Of a DNA stretch of 64,000 nt, positions 52,776 through 62,472 are shown piece after piece. The stretch's first letter is position 1; the number at the start of each line of letters is the position of its first letter. A program made the position numbers and the translations under genes. A model generated the notes under the pieces. That model was not told the origin of the DNA, did not search any database, and saw only the letters and a list, made by a program, of their open reading frames with translations. Where the stretch lies: NCBI RefSeq assembly GCF_040718835.1, contig NZ_JBFEFG010000281.1, forward strand, positions 496,001-560,000, written 5' to 3'. The DNA is from Bremerella sp. JC817 (GTDB lineage: Bacteria > Planctomycetota > Planctomycetia > Pirellulales > Pirellulaceae).

Positions 52776-53489
52776 ATGTCTTCTGGCTTTCCCTACCTGA
52801 TCGGTCGCATCGGCCTGACCGACCACTGGTCGATTCATTTATCGCACGTCCACAAGCAGCGGATGGAAGATGGGGCGATGGTCTTATGGCGTCCCCGCTT
52901 CACCATTTGGATCAATGCGTGGAACAACGATCAGCATCAGTCGATCGAAGCGCGAAAGCTTCACTTTGCGAAATCTGCCGATCCGAATAAATACGACGAA
53001 CGCGAGCAGCAGACCGACGATGGGCGATTGATCTATTCCTATCGGCTGCGTGAAGAAGCGAGCGATGAACGCGTCGCAGCCCTGTACGGGTTTGTCTTCT
53101 CGGACTCAGGTCATGTGCAACTCTCGCTCTATTTCAACGAAGAGTCGGACGCCGAGATCGCCTACGCGACATTGAACAGCGTCAACCACGAACCTCCGGC
53201 GCTGGCAGACTGTCAGATCTATTCGCAGTTTTGCTATGCGTCGAACATGGTAACGATCGATCGAATCCCGGTCGATTACATGGTTCGCGAAGCAACGGAG
53301 CGGCCAAGAGATAGTGGCTGGCAGTTCTTCTCCGGCCGTGAAAGCCAGGAATACGTCGACGGGACGAACAACATCCAACTGGTTCCCGTCGCATTTGTCG
53401 CAGCCATTTCGCCGGAGATCATTCCGCACCTTAGTGCGGAACCAGGCACCCAATGGGAACGCCGAGACGACAGCTTCGTCCCGGCGTAG
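52776..53489 (+). CDS. DUF2185 (Imm33-like) domain protein with unknown N-terminal domain
   Basis: A 237-residue cytoplasmic protein. The C-terminal half (about residues 145-230) has the DUF2185 pattern: CYASNMVTIDRIPVDYMVRE, then DSGWQFFSGRESQEYVDGTNN and FVAAISPEIIPHL. This family is grouped with polymorphic-toxin immunity proteins (Imm33). The N-terminal half (DHWSIHLSHVHKQRMEDGAM, then WINAWNND) is a separate domain I do not recognise. No toxin gene adjoins it, so an immunity role is not shown. It is 39 bases downstream of the PAS-AraC gene, perhaps cotranscribed. Confidence 0.72.
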   Translation: MSSGFPYLIGRIGLTDHWSIHLSHVHKQRMEDGAMVLWRPRFTIWINAWNNDQHQSIEARKLHFAKSADPNKYDEREQQTDDGRLIYSYRLREEASDERVAALYGFVFSDSGHVQLSLYFNEESDAEIAYATLNSVNHEPPALADCQIYSQFCYASNMVTIDRIPVDYMVREATERPRDSGWQFFSGRESQEYVDGTNNIQLVPVAFVAAISPEIIPHLSAEPGTQWERRDDSFVPA

Positions 53490-53509
53490 TGGTTCGCGGA
53501 TAAGTCGGA

Positions 53510-53974
53510 CTAACGAGTCAGCTCGAGCGACATTGCCTCGGTCGGTCCCTCGTTGACCGTGACCTTCAGGTCGGAAGTGTTCGGGCTGGCGTACTTCTTA
53601 GGGAGCAGATCTTTCGGCGGACCGAGTTTGCGGAAGGCGGCCTGGGCTTCTTGCGGCGTGCCTCCTTCTTCTACCTTGCGTACTTCCAGCTTGCGAATGG
53701 TCACCGAGTAGTCCCCAGGCATCGCTCCTTTTGGCTGAACGCCCGGCGAGACGTAGGTCATCACCGAGAACTTTCCTTCGGCATCGGTAATGCCGCTCGC
53801 CGATCGGCCCGTCTCGCTGCTGGGAACCAGTGTTACGGTTGCTCCCTCGACAACCTCGCCATCCATTGTGACTACCCCGGTCACTGGATAGGTCGCCGGA
53901 CCAGATCCTCTGGAACATCCCAGCAGCGTGGCGAACCCAATTCCGCACACCACCATCGCTTGTGCCACTTGCAT
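53510..53974 (-). CDS. Lipoprotein with carboxypeptidase-regulatory-like (transthyretin-like) domain
   Basis: A 154-residue lipoprotein. Signal MQVAQAMVVCGIGFATLLGC has a lipobox LLGC, so the protein is lipid-anchored. Then comes a small Ig-like/transthyretin-like beta domain (YPVTGVVTMDGEVVEGATVTLVP, then SGITDAEGKFSV, then GDYSVTIRK). ATG 53974 is supported by GGGGGAG 9 bases upstream. It lies 93 bases after the DUF1559 gene on the same strand. DUF1559 and carboxypeptidase-regulatory-like lipoprotein pairs are a recurrent planctomycete arrangement. The exact function is unknown. Confidence 0.85.
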   Translation of the reverse strand: MQVAQAMVVCGIGFATLLGCSRGSGPATYPVTGVVTMDGEVVEGATVTLVPSSETGRSASGITDAEGKFSVMTYVSPGVQPKGAMPGDYSVTIRKLEVRKVEEGGTPQEAQAAFRKLGPPKDLLPKKYASPNTSDLKVTVNEGPTEAMSLELTR

Positions 53975-54067
53975 TGAATTTTCTCCCCCGAGAGTTCGTG
54001 TCCTGCGATTCACCCCGCCCCCTGCCGGCAGTGGCCGAGGTTTTTGTTTCCTGCCTATTTCCGACGA

Positions 54068-55075
54068 TCAATAGTCGCCGATGACGCCGCCGTCCGACTT
54101 GTCACCTAGCCGGGCATAGGTCAGCCGATCGATCGTTTCTGGTAGAAACTGAACCGAACCATCCCCCATCACAAACTGACAACCACCAGGATGCAGCGAC
54201 TTGAAACCGAACGTCGCACTCCAGTTGTTGCTGGCGTTCGAGAAGCAGGTATTCGATCCGTAACCGGCGTCGCCAGGGCATGTCGGGAAGTTGATCGGAG
54301 CGGTCGTTGCATACCACAGCGTTTCTGGCCAGGCCCAGCCCCAAGGCGCGAAGGTCTGACAGGTCGTGCGAATTTCACCCATCATGATCGTGTTGGTCGT
54401 GCCGTCCCGTAGATCCGCGATTCTTGCCGAGTACGGCGTGAAATAGCCACGACCAAACGGACCTGAGACAGGCTGATTCCCGTAGTCCGCCCGCACGTTT
54501 CCGCGGTTGAACGGATCCTCGCCATCGTTGTCGTTGTCGAGCCCCTGGCCAGAAGGAAACGCCCCGGCCGTTGCCAACATGTCGCATCCGGCCGCCGACT
54601 GCATGTACTGCGAACCAATGCTCGGGGCATAACTACAGCGAGCCGTGTTCGTCGTAGGATTGAGGGCGGTCACATCACCGTCGCTGGGGCACTGATAGGC
54701 CGAGATCTGATAATCGCCCACTCGCTTTCCATTGACGTTGTACAACGTCAGGTTCGAGTTCGTCATGTCGATGCCGTCGTAGAGCGACGTCTGTTCGATG
54801 AAGGGCAACATGCCAATCAACACGCACATGTTGTTTCCACCGGTGCCAGAACCGTTGTACCAATTGATCGGGAACCGCTGCAGGACGTCGTGATAGTTGT
54901 GCAGACCAATCCCCAACTGCTTCAGATTGTTCTGGCAACTCATTCGCCGAGCCGCCTCGCGTGCTTGCTGGACGGCTGGCAAAAGCAGCGCGATCAAGAC
55001 ACCGATAATGGCAATCACGACCAACAATTCGACAAGCGTAAAAGCGCGATCTTTGCGCATTCGTGTGGCACGCAT
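54068..55075 (-). CDS. DUF1559 prepilin-like protein
   Basis: A 335-residue protein opening [20 protein letters not shown], a type IV pilin-like leader (AFTLVE) and one hydrophobic helix, then [10 protein letters not shown] and NNLKQLGIGLHNYHD. The C-terminal LHPGGCQFVMGDGSVQFLPETID is the other DUF1559 hallmark. The middle is a variable disulfide-rich domain. The role is unknown; it is probably assembled or anchored at the cell surface. ATG 55075 is preferred: AGGACC lies 8 bases upstream; longer open sequence upstream has no domain. It precedes the lipoprotein gene at 53510. Confidence 0.9.
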   Translation of the reverse strand: MRATRMRKDRAFTLVELLVVIAIIGVLIALLLPAVQQAREAARRMSCQNNLKQLGIGLHNYHDVLQRFPINWYNGSGTGGNNMCVLIGMLPFIEQTSLYDGIDMTNSNLTLYNVNGKRVGDYQISAYQCPSDGDVTALNPTTNTARCSYAPSIGSQYMQSAAGCDMLATAGAFPSGQGLDNDNDGEDPFNRGNVRADYGNQPVSGPFGRGYFTPYSARIADLRDGTTNTIMMGEIRTTCQTFAPWGWAWPETLWYATTAPINFPTCPGDAGYGSNTCFSNASNNWSATFGFKSLHPGGCQFVMGDGSVQFLPETIDRLTYARLGDKSDGGVIGDY

Positions 55076-55638
55076 GATACAGGTCCTATCCATCGAATGA
55101 GATAAGGATCGAGAAGGGACAAATCGTGTCGCCAGAGTATCAACACCCGATTTGCAATGCCACAATATTTTCCATCTTTTTACAGTTTTTACACAACAAT
55201 CGCCCATTTTGAGAGTCATAAGAACGATTCCATCGCGAGACCTTGCCTCGATTGCTCAGCTTTCTATCAGTGATACGTGATCTCATAAACTCCTCACGAT
55301 TCGCAATATTTCACGTCTGATTTGAGAACGACAAATACGAGCCAAGACGTGCCATATAAAAGATGAAAGCGTCGGCGTGGCCGAATTTCGCCCAAGATGC
55401 AAGGCGACTTTCTAAGCCCTGCCGGTCAGATCAGCACCCTGAAACGCCTGTCAGAATAGGGCTACGCGAAGGCGTTGCCCGTTTTAGGAATAGCAGTCAA
55501 CGTTGTTAATCGAGCCAAGACTTACGAAGCGGTAATAAGAGATACTGCTTGATGATATCAACGCGTTCAGGCATGTCTGGCTTCCTTCAGAAGGGAAGCC
55601 CGTTCACAAAGAATTGCTTGCTTGAACCGCCGCAGATT
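55076..55638. other. Intergenic region between DUF1559 and the M28 peptidase genes
   Basis: 563 bases, all upstream of the minus-strand DUF1559 gene and downstream of the minus-strand peptidase gene. It contains an AT-rich stretch near 55155-55200 suited to a DUF1559 promoter, a weak 6-bp stem at 55415-55463, and a 7-bp hairpin at 55579-55600 (GGCTTCC). No protein or known RNA gene is supported. Confidence 0.5.
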
Positions 55639-57210
55639 CTACTCAGCGGGAGCTTCTTCCGTCGCTTCGCTGGACGTAGCCAGCAGCGGGCGGATTGCTT
55701 CCAGCGGCAGTTCGATTTGCTTCAAGTGACCCTGGCGATCGATCAGCAGAACGGAAGGGTCTGCGAACGAAGTGATCAGGTCTTTGAATTGCATGCTGGT
55801 CTCGAACGTTTGGCCGTTGACCTCGTAGACGCGATCGAGCGGACGAAGCCCAGCCATCGCCGCAACCGAACCAGGCGTCACGCTGGTCAGCATCACCGAA
55901 CCAGGCTCTGCCGGATCGTCGGTCCACGCAATGCCGATCGGCGCTGGGTTCAAGTTTAATTGAACTGGCAGCTTCAACGGAGCCTCTTCCCCGTCCCGTT
56001 CGACTTCAATTTCGACTTCCACAGGCGCCGCTTGCACTTGAGCCAGAAAGCGATCGACCGTCGAGAATGGAAGCCCTGCGAATTGAATCAGTTTGTCGCC
56101 AGCCTTGATGCCAGCCTTGTCGGCCGGACTGCCGGTGGTGACGGCTGAGATTTCGAGCGAAGTCGCATCCTCTGACCGGTCTGGATTCCAGCGGATCCCC
56201 AGTCGTGAACGATTGACCGACCGTGGAACTTCGAATCGTTGACGTTCCGATTCCGATTCCAACCGACAACGGGTTCGGAATGCCGGATAGAAGTCACGAT
56301 TCGCCGCATCCCAAGCCGTTTGAGCCGTTAGCCGCGCGACCGATTCAATGCCGGCATGATTGATCAGGTGAGCATCGTCCTGCGGACGATGGTATTCGTC
56401 GTGCAAACCGGTATGAAACATAAGCGTCGGGATCGACCGCGAGAAGAACGTATAGTGATCGCTGTTGTCGGTCATCTCCCAGCGGAAGTCGAGCTTCAAA
56501 TCGCTCTTCGCGTTGGCCCGAGCAATTACCTGACGCAGCCCTGGCAAAGTGCGGGTGCCATAAACTTCGACTCCCTGGGGACGCAAACGCCCCACCATGT
56601 CGAGATTGATATACATGCGAACTCGATTCCAGGCCACCGTGGGATGCTCGACCCAATACTTCGATCCGAGCAGGCCCTTCTCTTCGCCGTCCCACAGAAC
56701 GAACAAGATCGAGCGACGCGGCTTCACTTTCATTTCCGAGAGTGCCTGAACGACTTCCAGCAATGCGGAAGTTCCGCTGGCATTGTCATCGGCCCCATTA
56801 TGAACGTAACCAAACGGGCCAAAGCTGTTGGCCCGATTTCCGTAGCCAACGTGGTCGTAATGAGCCCCGACCACGATCAGGTCCCCTTTATCGGCCCCTT
56901 CTTCCCCAGGCAAGATTCCCAGGATATTGCGCGAGCCGCCATGGAACAGTTGGAAATAGGTTCCACCGTCACCAGCCGGCTTCAGGCCGTACTTGGCGAA
57001 CAGCTCTTGCAGGTAATTGCCAGCGGCGCGACCACCTCGGCTGCCTGCCTCGCGACCTTCAAAGCTATCGTCGGCCAGGACGTCGACGTGCCGTTTGATG
57101 TCTTCCGTCTGGATCGTATCGATGGCAGCCGATAGCGAAAGCTCGCCAGCAGCAGCACTTCCGACGAAGGCGAACCCAACGCAAGCGACAACTGTCCAGA
57201 CACGTAACAT
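55639..57210 (-). CDS. Secreted M28-family zinc aminopeptidase with two PDZ domains
   Basis: A 523-residue exported peptidase. Signal peptide MLRVWTVVACVGFAFVGSAAAG. The M28 catalytic domain (about residues 30-320) has co-catalytic zinc ligands in GAHYDH (H117), GADDNAS (D141), DGEEKG (E176/E177), INLDMVGR and DEYHRPQDD. Two PDZ domains follow, one near 345-415 (SPADKAGIKAGDKLIQF) and one near 425-505 (AAMAGLRPLDRVYEVNG). It removes amino acids from peptides outside the cytoplasm; the PDZ pair probably selects substrates or C-termini. ATG 57210 is chosen because it opens the signal peptide. It is downstream of tRNA-Ser on the opposite strand. Confidence 0.92.
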   Translation of the reverse strand: MLRVWTVVACVGFAFVGSAAAGELSLSAAIDTIQTEDIKRHVDVLADDSFEGREAGSRGGRAAGNYLQELFAKYGLKPAGDGGTYFQLFHGGSRNILGILPGEEGADKGDLIVVGAHYDHVGYGNRANSFGPFGYVHNGADDNASGTSALLEVVQALSEMKVKPRRSILFVLWDGEEKGLLGSKYWVEHPTVAWNRVRMYINLDMVGRLRPQGVEVYGTRTLPGLRQVIARANAKSDLKLDFRWEMTDNSDHYTFFSRSIPTLMFHTGLHDEYHRPQDDAHLINHAGIESVARLTAQTAWDAANRDFYPAFRTRCRLESESERQRFEVPRSVNRSRLGIRWNPDRSEDATSLEISAVTTGSPADKAGIKAGDKLIQFAGLPFSTVDRFLAQVQAAPVEVEIEVERDGEEAPLKLPVQLNLNPAPIGIAWTDDPAEPGSVMLTSVTPGSVAAMAGLRPLDRVYEVNGQTFETSMQFKDLITSFADPSVLLIDRQGHLKQIELPLEAIRPLLATSSEATEEAPAE

Positions 57211-57427
57211 TGAGGTGATCCCGATCGCAAAAACTAACAACGCCCCTGCCAGTTCACCCTAAAACAGAGTGGAAAGGTATGGAAGGTGACGATTATCGCG
57301 AATAAAGCCAGGCCCGCTACCCTCGCCGGGGAACGTTATTCAGCGTAACCATAGGCCATAATAGGAAAAAGCGAAGGAGGTCCCGTTGAGGCCCAGCCAA
57401 AAACCGTGTAGACTTTCGCTTTCCTCA

Positions 57428-57521
<94 letters not shown>

Positions 57522-57524
57522 GCG

Positions 57525-57562
57525 AAAAGCCGTCAACGTAAGTCGTTGTCGGCTTTTGTTTT
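57525..57562 (+). terminator. Terminator after tRNA-Ser
   Basis: AAAAGCCG and CAACG on the left pair with CGTTG and CGGCTTTT on the right, with one T:T mismatch and a 5-base loop. It is followed by GTTTTG. It lies 9 bases after the tRNA. Confidence 0.85.
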
Positions 57563-57621
57563 GCGCTGGATGTAAGTTTGCGGTCCCCGTTGCCATCGGT
57601 CTTGGACGGCGGGGCAACTGC

Positions 57622-60468
57622 TTACGGTTGCTGTTGTTGCAGGCGTCTTAGAATGGCGTCCAGGGTGGCCTCCATGCGGCGGGTTCTGGCTTCCAATTCG
57701 TCGAGCCGCTGCTCGGTACTTTTGGCCTGGGGCGCCCCCGGGTTGTTCATGGCTGCCTCACGCTGTTTCTGGCGGGCTTCTTCCATTCGCGCTTGTTGCT
57801 GAGCCTGGGCTTCCTCATTCTTTTTCAGCGCTGAGTCAACCTCTTTCCGTGGACCGACGACGACGACGCTAAACTGGACGGTATCTTCCTGCCCTTCCGA
57901 GTCTTGCAGGGCGGCCAAGATCGGAATTTGCGCTGCAAACTTGTCGTCAGGCAATTTCTTGCCGGTTAACTCCTCGTACTTCTGCGCGTTGTTCGACCGC
58001 GTTGCGAACGATGCCTCTTGGCGCGAGCCAGGCAGGATCGGACCACTGCTCGTGATCCTTTTCGTCATATCGTCCCACAAGCTCTCGACTTCGACCGTCA
58101 ACTTCCCGCTCTTCGGGTCGAGCGTCAGTCCAGGAGACTCAGCCAACAGACTGAAGGTCACCCCTTCTCGAAGACCGGCCGTCCGAAGTGGAATGACTGC
58201 CGACGGGCTGAGAGCAATTTCCGTGACTTGATCTTGAGAGAAATGAACAGGCACCGGCATCGCTTCGGCAACATCGGTGGGAATCGTCGCGACAAGGAGT
58301 TCCGTATTATTCAGAAAAAGCACCGTCTGTTCGTGAACCAGCAAGCGGTTCGCCCCAGTGAAGAACGTGCCCTGCGAATTGCTGTTTGAAGAAACGTCGA
58401 TCACCGCAGAGTGCTTGACCAGTCCTTCGACCAAATCGCACAACTCCATTGTCGTATTCACGATGCGTCCCTGCCGCGAAGACGCCACGAGCACTCCCAG
58501 TGGCCATCGCTCAGAGATCACGCCGATGCGGCCGCCTGGCCAGGAAGTAATCTGACGTCCCTTGGAATTGGTAAGACTACTTCCTTGCAACCGGCGTCCC
58601 CAGCGAACCGGTGATTGATTGCGATCCGGAAGTCGATAGAAGCCGGTCGCTTCGTTCTGAACGAGCTTCGGTAGTCCATCTGTCGGCGTGATTCGCAGCG
58701 TTTCGCCGGTCTGACGGTTGAAAATTCGCGAACCAAATTGAATGACATTCTCACCGATCAAAGCAAAGTTTTGCGGCGAGTTGAGTGGAACGGCTTGCAT
58801 CTTCTGAGTGTCAAAAGCCTGCAGCTTGCTCCCCTCCGCGACGACAACATTCGGAGCGAACTTGACCAACTGCTTCGGATACGACTGCAAGAACTGGCGC
58901 TCGCTGCCTGCCAACTGGTGATCGAGCCGATAAAACAACGTACCGGAATTAGGAGCAAGGTAGACGTAGCTCTCGTCGATCGTGGCGCAGCGGACTCCTT
59001 GCGGCAACGACTTCCGGGCGATGATCTCGAGCATTTTCAGATTGACGACGGCGACATCATCCGGACCGGGCTGTGCTGGGTGTCTCGAATCCGTACCAGC
59101 TACAGGCCCCCATACCACCAGAAACTGGCCATCTTCCGAGATCTCCATGGCCCGGGCCTGAAACTCCAGGTCGACCTTCGGCAGGGTGACATGAACCGTC
59201 ATATCGGCCGAGTCCAAAACCTTTTCATTACTCGTGGAGACCACTTCCAATCGGAAATTGACCAAACCAACGTCCTGGGCCTGCGGTGTCCAAGAAAGCT
59301 TGCCGTCGAACAGCGTTGCCGTTTCGGGCCCTTCGGCGATCCTCAATTTTGCTGCTGGCTCTTGATCGGCATTCGTGACGGGCAGAGCGATTTCCAACGG
59401 TTTCATTACCGTCGTGGTAACCTCTGAGGGCGCCTGAACGACTTTTAACGGCGCAATATTTTCCGAGTAAGGCCCCAGATCGATCCATGTGCCGTACGAG
59501 TCAGTGCCGACGAACACCACGTTATGTTTCAAGTCGAACTGCACTGTCGGATCGATATTGAACCGTCTTGAATTTCGACTAGACCGGTTCCCAGCGTTGG
59601 CAGTTGCCGCAGGAAGGCTCGCTGTGCCAATTGGCGACGCGTCGCTGAAACGCTCTAGCAAAAGTCCTCCTGAAGAAAACGCTGCCACCAAATCCAAGTG
59701 TGGATGAATAGCGACCGGCGTACCTCCGAAACTGCGAACCTTCTTCGTAATATCTAACGTGTACAAGGCGCTGCCAAAGGTCCAATATCGGTTCATCGGA
59801 CCGGCAACCATTTGTCCGAAACTGTCATGGTAGTCTCGTACCTGGGTGAAGGTCGCCTCTTCTTCATCAACCTTCATCAGGTCTGCGCCGCTCGGTGAAG
59901 TCGCCCCTCGGGAGTCAGGGACAATCCACTTTCCATCGCGACTCATTGCCACGTGCACGACATGTGACTGCCCCCAAGACTGCACCTTGACGCGATTGCG
60001 GACCCGCTTTTCTTGCAGGTCGACCTGAAATACCTCGCCGTCCCACCATGCCGATCCTGTATTGCAGACGCAATAGACATAGTGATTATCGACCTGCGAA
60101 CAGAAGAGGGCGTTCGGGCCTTTACCGCTGACGGCGGCCATGCCGGTCACTTGGTTGCTGTTCAGGTCGATCACATGCAGTGCTGGCGATTTGGTGCAAG
60201 CGACGACCAGTTGATCTCGCTTGATAATCATCTCAGTCGGAGTTTCCCCGACTTTGAAGCGTTGCACTTCCTGGGCATTCGAGTCGAATTCGACGACTTC
60301 ATTTCCTTCGCTTAGCGAAGCAAACACGCGGCCACTCGGTTCATGCATGACCCAATCACCGATCTCTTCCGTTAAGGTGACAGAGCGTGGTGGAGCCTCG
60401 GCGAACCCGGCCGATGGCCACAGCATGCTACCGACCACAATCCCCAATACAATCCGAAAGTAATTCAT
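57622..60468 (-). CDS. Secreted beta-propeller-like protein with C-terminal coiled coil
   Basis: A 948-residue exported protein. Signal peptide MNYFRIVLGIVVGSMLWPSAGFA. The N-terminal third is a chain of short repeats of the form value-read-compare (VFASLSEGNEVVEFD, ALHVIDLNSNQV, HVAMSRDGKWIVPDSRG), as in YVTN/quinoprotein-type beta-propellers. An Ig-like putative cadherin-type segment follows near 360-430. More propeller-like repeats follow. The last ~110 residues (KKNEEAQAQQQARMEEARQK, then TEQRLDELEARTRRME) form a coiled coil. No enzyme motif. Role unknown; it may bind surface polymers or proteins. ATG 60468 begins the signal peptide, nine codons inside the longer frame. Confidence 0.7.
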   Translation of the reverse strand: MNYFRIVLGIVVGSMLWPSAGFAEAPPRSVTLTEEIGDWVMHEPSGRVFASLSEGNEVVEFDSNAQEVQRFKVGETPTEMIIKRDQLVVACTKSPALHVIDLNSNQVTGMAAVSGKGPNALFCSQVDNHYVYCVCNTGSAWWDGEVFQVDLQEKRVRNRVKVQSWGQSHVVHVAMSRDGKWIVPDSRGATSPSGADLMKVDEEEATFTQVRDYHDSFGQMVAGPMNRYWTFGSALYTLDITKKVRSFGGTPVAIHPHLDLVAAFSSGGLLLERFSDASPIGTASLPAATANAGNRSSRNSRRFNIDPTVQFDLKHNVVFVGTDSYGTWIDLGPYSENIAPLKVVQAPSEVTTTVMKPLEIALPVTNADQEPAAKLRIAEGPETATLFDGKLSWTPQAQDVGLVNFRLEVVSTSNEKVLDSADMTVHVTLPKVDLEFQARAMEISEDGQFLVVWGPVAGTDSRHPAQPGPDDVAVVNLKMLEIIARKSLPQGVRCATIDESYVYLAPNSGTLFYRLDHQLAGSERQFLQSYPKQLVKFAPNVVVAEGSKLQAFDTQKMQAVPLNSPQNFALIGENVIQFGSRIFNRQTGETLRITPTDGLPKLVQNEATGFYRLPDRNQSPVRWGRRLQGSSLTNSKGRQITSWPGGRIGVISERWPLGVLVASSRQGRIVNTTMELCDLVEGLVKHSAVIDVSSNSNSQGTFFTGANRLLVHEQTVLFLNNTELLVATIPTDVAEAMPVPVHFSQDQVTEIALSPSAVIPLRTAGLREGVTFSLLAESPGLTLDPKSGKLTVEVESLWDDMTKRITSSGPILPGSRQEASFATRSNNAQKYEELTGKKLPDDKFAAQIPILAALQDSEGQEDTVQFSVVVVGPRKEVDSALKKNEEAQAQQQARMEEARQKQREAAMNNPGAPQAKSTEQRLDELEARTRRMEATLDAILRRLQQQQP

Positions 60469-60704
60469 CGAGTCATTATGCCAATGCACTATCATGTTCC
60501 ATTGATAACATATGGTATTGTTATTCGCCGCGATCAGAGTGTATCAGATCAGCAACCCCCGTTACAGCAACGCCTCAAACTTTGAGCGTTTTGCTCACCC
60601 AGCGAATATTAAGATTGCACGATTCGGCTTGGCCATCGCACTCCGGTCGCGAATCAGGTAATTTCTCGCGGAACTTACTGGCGGTAACTGGAGTTACATT
60701 CGAT

Positions 60705-61760
60705 ATGCGAACTCCACATTTGCTTTCATTGCTGGTTGCTCTTGGTTTTGCCACGTCCCTTCGAGGTGCCGAGGTCGAGAAACCTACGGGCACTTATGCC
60801 AGCAAGATCACTCCAGGAGCAGTGCGTAGTCCGCAAATGCAAGGTGGGCTCGTTCGGGTGACCTGGAGCGAGATCGAACCGCAGCCAGGAAAGTTTGATT
60901 TTGAGCCGATCCAGCAACAGGTTCGGCTCTTGAAACCAGAGATGAACTGGACGCTCGCAATCCACGGGGGCTGGACTTCGACCGATTCTCCGGAGAGTTT
61001 CCCCCGAGCCTGGCGACGACCTCTTTCCCTATCCCCTGGCTGGTTGGTTTCAGAATTCAACGTGAAAACGTTCTCGATGAGTTTCCGAGGCAACCCGGTT
61101 CAAATGCCGAAATATTGGGATCCGACGGTGCAGAAGCGTTTGCAGATGATGCTTCAAGCCGTAGGTGATAAATATGCCCAAGACGCACGTTTGAAACTCA
61201 TATATGTGCCGCAAATGACTAGCAACGGCACGGAAGGGCACTTCAATGGCGTTTCTTCAGAAACGCTCTATCGAGCGGCTGAAATCGATCCTCGTGATGC
61301 GAATGCCGAACAGAAGTTTGGCGATCTCTGGCTGAAAGCTGCAGGCGAAACGACACACAGCGTCCTGCAAGCGTTTCCTGGCAAAGCAGTCGCATTCGAG
61401 GTTCACGAGTTGTTCCGCAGCCCCAAGATTCCCGCTCGGCTGATCGCCCAGTTTCAAAAGGAAGAATTCGAAGATCGCGTTGGGATCGCCATGTGGTGGA
61501 TTTCGGGTAAGACCGACTACCAACCTGGGCTCATCGCACTTCTGAAGGAGTATCCAGGCGACCTCTACGGTCAGGTGATTGGGCGTTCGGATCAGTCGCA
61601 TCGCTTTCCTAACGGCGACTACACAGCCGTCTTCCGGCAGGCGGAAGAGCTCGGCATGCGTTACATCGAACCGTGGAACTACGAATTCGAGCACGGTACC
61701 AGCGACAAGGCGATGAAGAAATTCAACGCCACGGCCAAGTCCCGCTACAAAAAGCGGTAA
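60705..61760 (+). CDS. Secreted TIM-barrel glycoside hydrolase-like protein
   Basis: A 351-residue exported protein with a signal peptide (MRTPHLLSLLVALGFATSLRG). The barrel opening GGLVRVTWSEIEPQPGKFDFEPI is typical of beta-galactosidase/GH42-like and DUF4832-type barrels, where W-x-x-I-E-P-x-x-G-x-F/Y is conserved. Candidate acidic residues include those in AFEVHELF (E) and IEPWNYEFEHG (E), but I cannot assign the nucleophile and acid with certainty. It is divergent from the propeller gene at 57622. The substrate, likely a plant or algal sugar given planctomycete habits, is speculation. Confidence 0.65.
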   Translation: MRTPHLLSLLVALGFATSLRGAEVEKPTGTYASKITPGAVRSPQMQGGLVRVTWSEIEPQPGKFDFEPIQQQVRLLKPEMNWTLAIHGGWTSTDSPESFPRAWRRPLSLSPGWLVSEFNVKTFSMSFRGNPVQMPKYWDPTVQKRLQMMLQAVGDKYAQDARLKLIYVPQMTSNGTEGHFNGVSSETLYRAAEIDPRDANAEQKFGDLWLKAAGETTHSVLQAFPGKAVAFEVHELFRSPKIPARLIAQFQKEEFEDRVGIAMWWISGKTDYQPGLIALLKEYPGDLYGQVIGRSDQSHRFPNGDYTAVFRQAEELGMRYIEPWNYEFEHGTSDKAMKKFNATAKSRYKKR

Positions 61761-61901
61761 GTAACGTTGATTCCGCGAAACAACCCGCCATTTACCGATC
61801 GGAAACCACCAACGAACGGCAACTCGACTTGAACCACGGCGATTTGTCACCTACCATTCAAGTGAGCTTTGCAAGTCGTTCCCGGTGAAAAAGCCCTCGG
61901 C

Positions 61902-62324
61902 ATGAGCCAAATCGTCACCCTGTTAATCATGTTTCGCATTATCTTTTGCCCGCTATTTTGCGGTGCGGAGATGATGTTTGCTGCCATGCAACATGAATCA
62001 GGGAACACTTCGGTCGTGGTTTCCCCGGTGGTATCCCATGGCTGTTGCAAGCACTGCTCGGCTCCGGAACCTGCGGCTCCATCGGAAACTCCGCACGATT
62101 CCTCTCCCGATTGCGACTGTTTCTGCAGCGAATCGGCCATCGTTGGCATAAAGGTCGATCTCGACGATCTTTCGGCCTCTGCCTGGTCCGCCTGCCTCCC
62201 TCCGGCCCAGCAGTGGTTGGCGACGGAACTGCTTCCCCAGGCCACTCTGAAGTCGCACATCAAAATCCCTGGCATTGCCCCAGGGCGTTCTATGCGCGTC
62301 GTTCTTGCGTCGCTGCAGATTTAA
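61902..62324 (+). CDS. Small Cys-rich exported protein next to metal-efflux genes
   Basis: A 140-residue protein with a hydrophobic leader (MSQIVTLLIMFRIIFCPLFCG), then a Cys/His-rich stretch (HGCCKHC and DCDCFC, about residues 47-78), then a hydrophobic-patchy tail. The Cys/His clusters suggest soft-metal binding. It lies 148 bases before the RND adaptor gene in the same direction and may form part of a metal-efflux operon. ATG 61902 is the start; an open frame 33 bases longer begins with TTG. I do not recognise a named family. Confidence 0.6.
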   Translation: MSQIVTLLIMFRIIFCPLFCGAEMMFAAMQHESGNTSVVVSPVVSHGCCKHCSAPEPAAPSETPHDSSPDCDCFCSESAIVGIKVDLDDLSASAWSACLPPAQQWLATELLPQATLKSHIKIPGIAPGRSMRVVLASLQI

Positions 62325-62472
62325 CGCTGCCATCTAAAAAGCGTTGTGTTAACGGTCCGGTTCTGCGCGTACCGCGTCGTGGAATCGGCTGCCTCTGCTT
62401 CCCAGGTATCGGTTATTGAAACGAGCTCATGGTTCGTTCGACCAACCTGGCCCTCTTTGCGGAGTCCTGCAA

